Position numbers and translations under genes: made by a program. Of a stretch of DNA of 8,317 nt, positions 5,632-8,317 are shown piece after piece. How positions within the stretch are numbered: position 1 is the first letter of the stretch; each line of letters begins with the position of its first letter. Source of the stretch: Symbiobacteriaceae bacterium (GTDB lineage Bacteria > Bacillota_E > Symbiobacteriia > Symbiobacteriales > Symbiobacteriaceae); contig DAHVXO010000039.1 in assembly GCA_027356675.1 (NCBI GenBank), positions 1 to 8,317 on the forward strand, given 5' to 3'. The notes under the pieces were generated by a model that was not told the origin of the DNA, did not search any database, and saw only the letters and a list, made by a program, of their open reading frames with translations.

Positions 5632-5902
5632 AACAGAGTTCTTGCAGCACCTGGCCACCGCCATTGTAAAGGCCGGCGGCGCCGCGGAGAGCGACCCCGA
5701 AGGCGCCCTCGACCTGGCGCGCCAGGCGCTCGCCCAACTCAAGGAGATGGGCGCCTACGCCTATCCCAACCTCTTCGAGATCGGTGAGCTGCGCTTCGTT
5801 TACCAGTGGGATGATACCCCGCCGCAGGTTGTCGTCATGGTTTGGGATGACCGGATGTGGCGGGATATTGCCCGAGTCGAGATGCCGCCAGGCATCGTCT
5901 GA
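5621..5902 (+). CDS. 93-aa protein of unknown function coupled to the DUF1444-like gene
   Basis: I do not recognise this small acidic protein. The N-terminal half (2-45) is helical and contains ALDLARQALAQLKEMG. The second half reads as beta strands: GELRFVYQWDD (55-65), PPQVVVMVWDD (67-77), then WRDIARVEMP (80-89). Trp63, Trp75 and Trp80 with paired Asp residues suggest a compact alpha/beta fold. The frame is open further upstream, but GTG 5621 is the best start because AGGGGGGA at 5606-5613 lies 7 nt before it. It also overlaps the previous stop (TGA 5629-5631), a standard coupling arrangement. A partner role with the protein at 5035-5631 is inferred from the overlap only. The tex gene begins 44 nt after its stop, with no terminator visible between them. 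Confidence 0.8.
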   Translation: MIAETEFLQHLATAIVKAGGAAESDPEGALDLARQALAQLKEMGAYAYPNLFEIGELRFVYQWDDTPPQVVVMVWDDRMWRDIARVEMPPGIV

Positions 5903-5934
5903 GCAGCTAACGCATTGCCGAGAGCCGTGAAAAA

Positions 5935-5940
5935 GGGTGG
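5935..5940 (+). promoter_or_regulatory. Ribosome binding site deciding the tex start
   Basis: AGGGTGG ending at 5940 directly touches the ATG at 5941, too close for initiation there. It lies 6 nt from the in-frame ATG at 5947, which is therefore preferred. Confidence 0.65.
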
Positions 5941-5946
5941 ATGGTC

Positions 5947-8280
5947 ATGAGTGCTGATCTGATTATGGGCCGCCTGGGCCGCGAACTGAGTCTCACGCCG
6001 GCGCAAGTCCAAAGCTGTGTGACGCTCCTCGATGAAGGCAATACCGTACCGTTCATCGCCCGGTACCGCAAGGAAGTCACCGGTGAGATGGACGAAAACC
6101 AGATCCGCGACCTCCAGGAGCGGCTGACCTACCTGCGCAACCTGGAGGCTGAGAAGGAGAAGGTCCTGCGGGTCATCGGGGAGCAAGGCAAGCTCACCCC
6201 CGAGCTTGAGAGGGCCATTCACAACGCCGAGAAGCTGCAGGAGGTCGAGGACCTCTACCGGCCGTATCGCCCGAAGCGGCGGACCCGCGCCATGATCGCC
6301 CGGGAGCGGGGGCTCGAGCCCCTGGCCCAGCAGATGGTCGCCCAGGTCGAGACCGCCGGCAGCCCGCACGAGATCGCGGCGGCCTACATCGACCCTTCGA
6401 AGGGCGTGGAGACGGCGGACGATGCGCTTGCCGGCGCCCGGGATATCATCGCCGAGCAGGTCTCGGACGACCCCGAGGTTCGCAAGAGTACCCGCGAGCT
6501 GACGCTGACTGAGGGCGCTATCGAGTCGCTCGCTTCCGATAAGGGCCATCCGGAAAAGGCCCAGGAGTTCCAGATGTACGCCGAGTTCAAGGAGCCCCTG
6601 CGCACCCTGCCGCCCCACCGGACGCTGGCGCTCAACCGCGGCGAGCGGCTGGAGTGCCTCAAGGTCAACCTCGTGGCGCCGTTGGAAGAGATCACCGCCC
6701 GCATTGAGCGGAAGTACCTCGCCCGGTCCCGCTCGATCTGGTCGAACCAGGTGCGTGAGGCGATTGCGGACGCCTACAAGCGCCTGATTGCACCATCGAT
6801 TGAGACCGAAGTCCGGGCGGGACTCACCGAGAAGGCGGAGGAGCGGGCCATCTCGCTGTTTGCCGTCAACCTGCGGGGGCTGCTGCTGCAGGCGCCCATC
6901 AAGGGTTTCACGGTCATGGGCGTCGACCCGGGCTTCCGCACCGGGTGCAAGCTGGCCGTGGTTGATGACACCGGCAAGGTGCTTGACACTGCGGTCGTCT
7001 ATATCACCCTGGGCGCCGGCCGCCAGCTGGAGCAGGGCGAGGAAGTCATGATTCGCCTGATTGATAAATACAAGGTCGACCTGATGGCCATCGGCAACGG
7101 CACGGCGTCTCGGGAGTCCGAGCAGGTCGTGGCGTCGATCATCCCGCGCTGTAAGCATAAGACCGCCTATTTGATCGTCAGCGAGGCAGGCGCCTCGGTC
7201 TACTCGGCTTCCAAGCTGGCCAACGAGGAGTTCCCCGACTTTGATGTGACCCAGCGCAGCGCGGTCTCCATCGCACGGCGGGTCCAGGACCCGCTGGCCG
7301 AGCTGGTCAAGATCGATCCCAAGTCCATCGGTGTCGGTCTCTATCAGCACGATGTGGATCAGAAGCGTCTGGCCGGGCAGCTCGGGGCCGTCGTGGAGAG
7401 CGCCGTGAACTCGGTGGGTGTGGACCTGAACACCGCCTCGCCCTCACTGCTGCAGCATGTGGCGGGCATCAAGGCCACGGTGGCCAAGGCGGTTGTCGAG
7501 TACCGGGAGAAGAACGGCAAGTTCCGCACCCGCAAGGAACTGACGAAGGTATCGGGCCTGGGGCCCAAGGCCTTCGAGCAGTGCGCCGGCTTCCTGCGGG
7601 TTTCCGAGGGCGTCGAGCCGCTCGATAACACGGCGGTCCACCCTGAGTCGTACGTGATCGCCGAGGGGATTCTCAAGGCGGTCGGGGCGACCCGGCAGCA
7701 GCTGATTGGGCAGGGCGCGGCGGGGTTGCGGGATGCGCTCAGGCAGTTGAGCCCCGAGCAGATAGCCGCCGAACTGGGCGCCGGCGTCCCGACCGTGCGG
7801 GATATTATCGAGGCGCTGGGCAAGCCGGGCCGCGACCCGCGCGACGAACTGCCCAAGCCCATCTTCCATACGGAAGTGCTGAAGATGGAAGACCTGCAGG
7901 TTGGCATGGAGCTGCAGGGCACCGTGCGCAACGTGGTGGACTTCGGCGCCTTCGTGGATATCGGGGTGCACGAGGATGGACTGGTGCATGTGTCGCAGAT
8001 CAGCCACAAGTACATCAAGCATCCCAGCGAGGCCGTTGCAGTGGGGGACGTGGTCACGGTCCGGGTGCTTGAGGTGGATTTGAAGCGGCAGCGCATTGGG
8101 CTGACGATGAAGCTGGGTGCGTCGGCACCGGCTGAGGCTCGGACCGGGGGCAGCGGGACCGGGGCGAGACCGGGAGCCGGGTCAGGACCCGCACCGGCCA
8201 GTCGTAAGCCCGAAGCACCCAAGCCCCAGAGCATGGAGGACCAACTCAAGGCGCTCCAGGCCAGGTTCAACAAGCGATAG
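5947..8280 (+). CDS. tex: RNA-binding transcription accessory protein Tex
   Basis: Tex is a cytoplasmic nucleic-acid-binding protein related to eukaryotic Spt6. It associates with the transcription machinery and affects gene expression and stress tolerance. This copy is 777 aa from ATG 5947, full length for the family. The helical N-terminal region includes VPFIARYRKEVTG (34-46) and YRPYRPKRRTRA (105-116). The YqgF-like RNase H-fold domain starts around 322 with VMGVDPGFRTG (Asp327). Tandem helix-hairpin-helix motifs lie at about 490-560 (DLNTASPSLLQHVAGI and KVSGLGPKAFEQCAG). The S1 RNA-binding domain is at about 649-724 (GTVRNVVDFGAFVDIG, DGLVHVSQIS). A Gly/Pro/Ala-rich basic tail (725-777) ends in a short helix, MEDQLKALQARF. 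Residues 1-2 of a longer reading from ATG 5941 are not favoured. It may be read through from the two genes upstream. Confidence 0.98.
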   Translation: MSADLIMGRLGRELSLTPAQVQSCVTLLDEGNTVPFIARYRKEVTGEMDENQIRDLQERLTYLRNLEAEKEKVLRVIGEQGKLTPELERAIHNAEKLQEVEDLYRPYRPKRRTRAMIARERGLEPLAQQMVAQVETAGSPHEIAAAYIDPSKGVETADDALAGARDIIAEQVSDDPEVRKSTRELTLTEGAIESLASDKGHPEKAQEFQMYAEFKEPLRTLPPHRTLALNRGERLECLKVNLVAPLEEITARIERKYLARSRSIWSNQVREAIADAYKRLIAPSIETEVRAGLTEKAEERAISLFAVNLRGLLLQAPIKGFTVMGVDPGFRTGCKLAVVDDTGKVLDTAVVYITLGAGRQLEQGEEVMIRLIDKYKVDLMAIGNGTASRESEQVVASIIPRCKHKTAYLIVSEAGASVYSASKLANEEFPDFDVTQRSAVSIARRVQDPLAELVKIDPKSIGVGLYQHDVDQKRLAGQLGAVVESAVNSVGVDLNTASPSLLQHVAGIKATVAKAVVEYREKNGKFRTRKELTKVSGLGPKAFEQCAGFLRVSEGVEPLDNTAVHPESYVIAEGILKAVGATRQQLIGQGAAGLRDALRQLSPEQIAAELGAGVPTVRDIIEALGKPGRDPRDELPKPIFHTEVLKMEDLQVGMELQGTVRNVVDFGAFVDIGVHEDGLVHVSQISHKYIKHPSEAVAVGDVVTVRVLEVDLKRQRIGLTMKLGASAPAEARTGGSGTGARPGAGSGPAPASRKPEAPKPQSMEDQLKALQARFNKR
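8146..8181 (+). other. G-quadruplex-type motif in the tex tail
   Basis: Five runs of three or more G lie on the coding strand: 8146-8150, 8155-8157, 8161-8164, 8172-8174 and 8179-8181. Loops are 4, 3, 7 and 4 nt, meeting the usual G3+N1-7 rule. The motif encodes part of the Gly/Arg/Pro-rich tail of Tex, about 100 nt before the stop. It may simply reflect Gly codons in GC-rich DNA. Confidence 0.5.
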
Positions 8281-8286
8281 GCACAA

Positions 8287-8317
8287 AAGAGAGCGAGGGT
8301 ACGCCCTTCGCTCTCTT
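8287..8317 (+). terminator. Terminator hairpin after tex, cut by the window end
   Basis: AAGAGAGCGA at 8287-8296 pairs perfectly with TCGCTCTCTT at 8308-8317. GGG 8297-8299 then pairs with CCC 8304-8306, with T8307 bulged and a 4-nt loop. AAAA before the stem and TT at its end suggest that the T-run continues past the window. Confidence 0.8.

Noticed and set aside
5800..7350. Long open frame on the minus strand opposite tex
   Set aside because: It is a shadow of tex in GC-rich DNA: no family features, no ribosome binding site, and tex is unmistakable on the other strand.

Overview
The window looks like chromosome from a GC-rich, endospore-forming Firmicute. It carries an alpha/beta-type small acid-soluble spore protein (SASP), strong GGAGG-type ribosome binding sites, several GTG starts, and a strong G/C preference at third codon positions. 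A Symbiobacterium-like or other GC-rich clostridial lineage would fit, but no rRNA or other marker is present, so this is inference.

Layout, left to right. (1) Positions 1-451: a monocistronic SASP gene (125-337). Its ribosome binding site can be masked by an upstream hairpin. A good intrinsic terminator follows (358-387), with a second terminator-like hairpin at 425-451. (2) Positions 511-4594: a compact same-strand cluster. It encodes a small membrane-anchored, disordered protein (146 aa), an ApbE-type FAD:protein FMN transferase, a six-helix bis-heme ferric-reductase-like membrane protein, an OmpR-type response regulator and a HAMP sensor histidine kinase. The apbE frame overlaps the small gene out of phase, the membrane gene overlaps apbE by 14 nt, and the kinase overlaps the regulator by ATGA. 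A perfect 12-bp inverted repeat separates the redox genes from the two-component genes. (3) Positions 4736-4927, minus strand: a 63-aa helical protein of unknown function. (4) Positions 5035-5902: a DUF1444/YtpQ-like protein and a 93-aa unknown protein, translationally coupled by an 11-nt overlap. (5) Positions 5947-8280: the RNA-binding transcription accessory protein Tex, followed by a terminator hairpin cut by the window end.

How the genes may work together. ApbE and the haem membrane protein suggest an extracytosolic electron-transfer module. In such modules, electrons pass through a haem membrane subunit to a covalently flavinylated protein outside the cell. The adjacent two-component pair probably controls this module. 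No FMN-binding domain or good flavinylation motif (DxxSGAT type) is encoded here, so the ApbE substrate is elsewhere or unrecognised. The small protein at 511-951 is a candidate partner. The Tex end looks like ordinary housekeeping chromosome.
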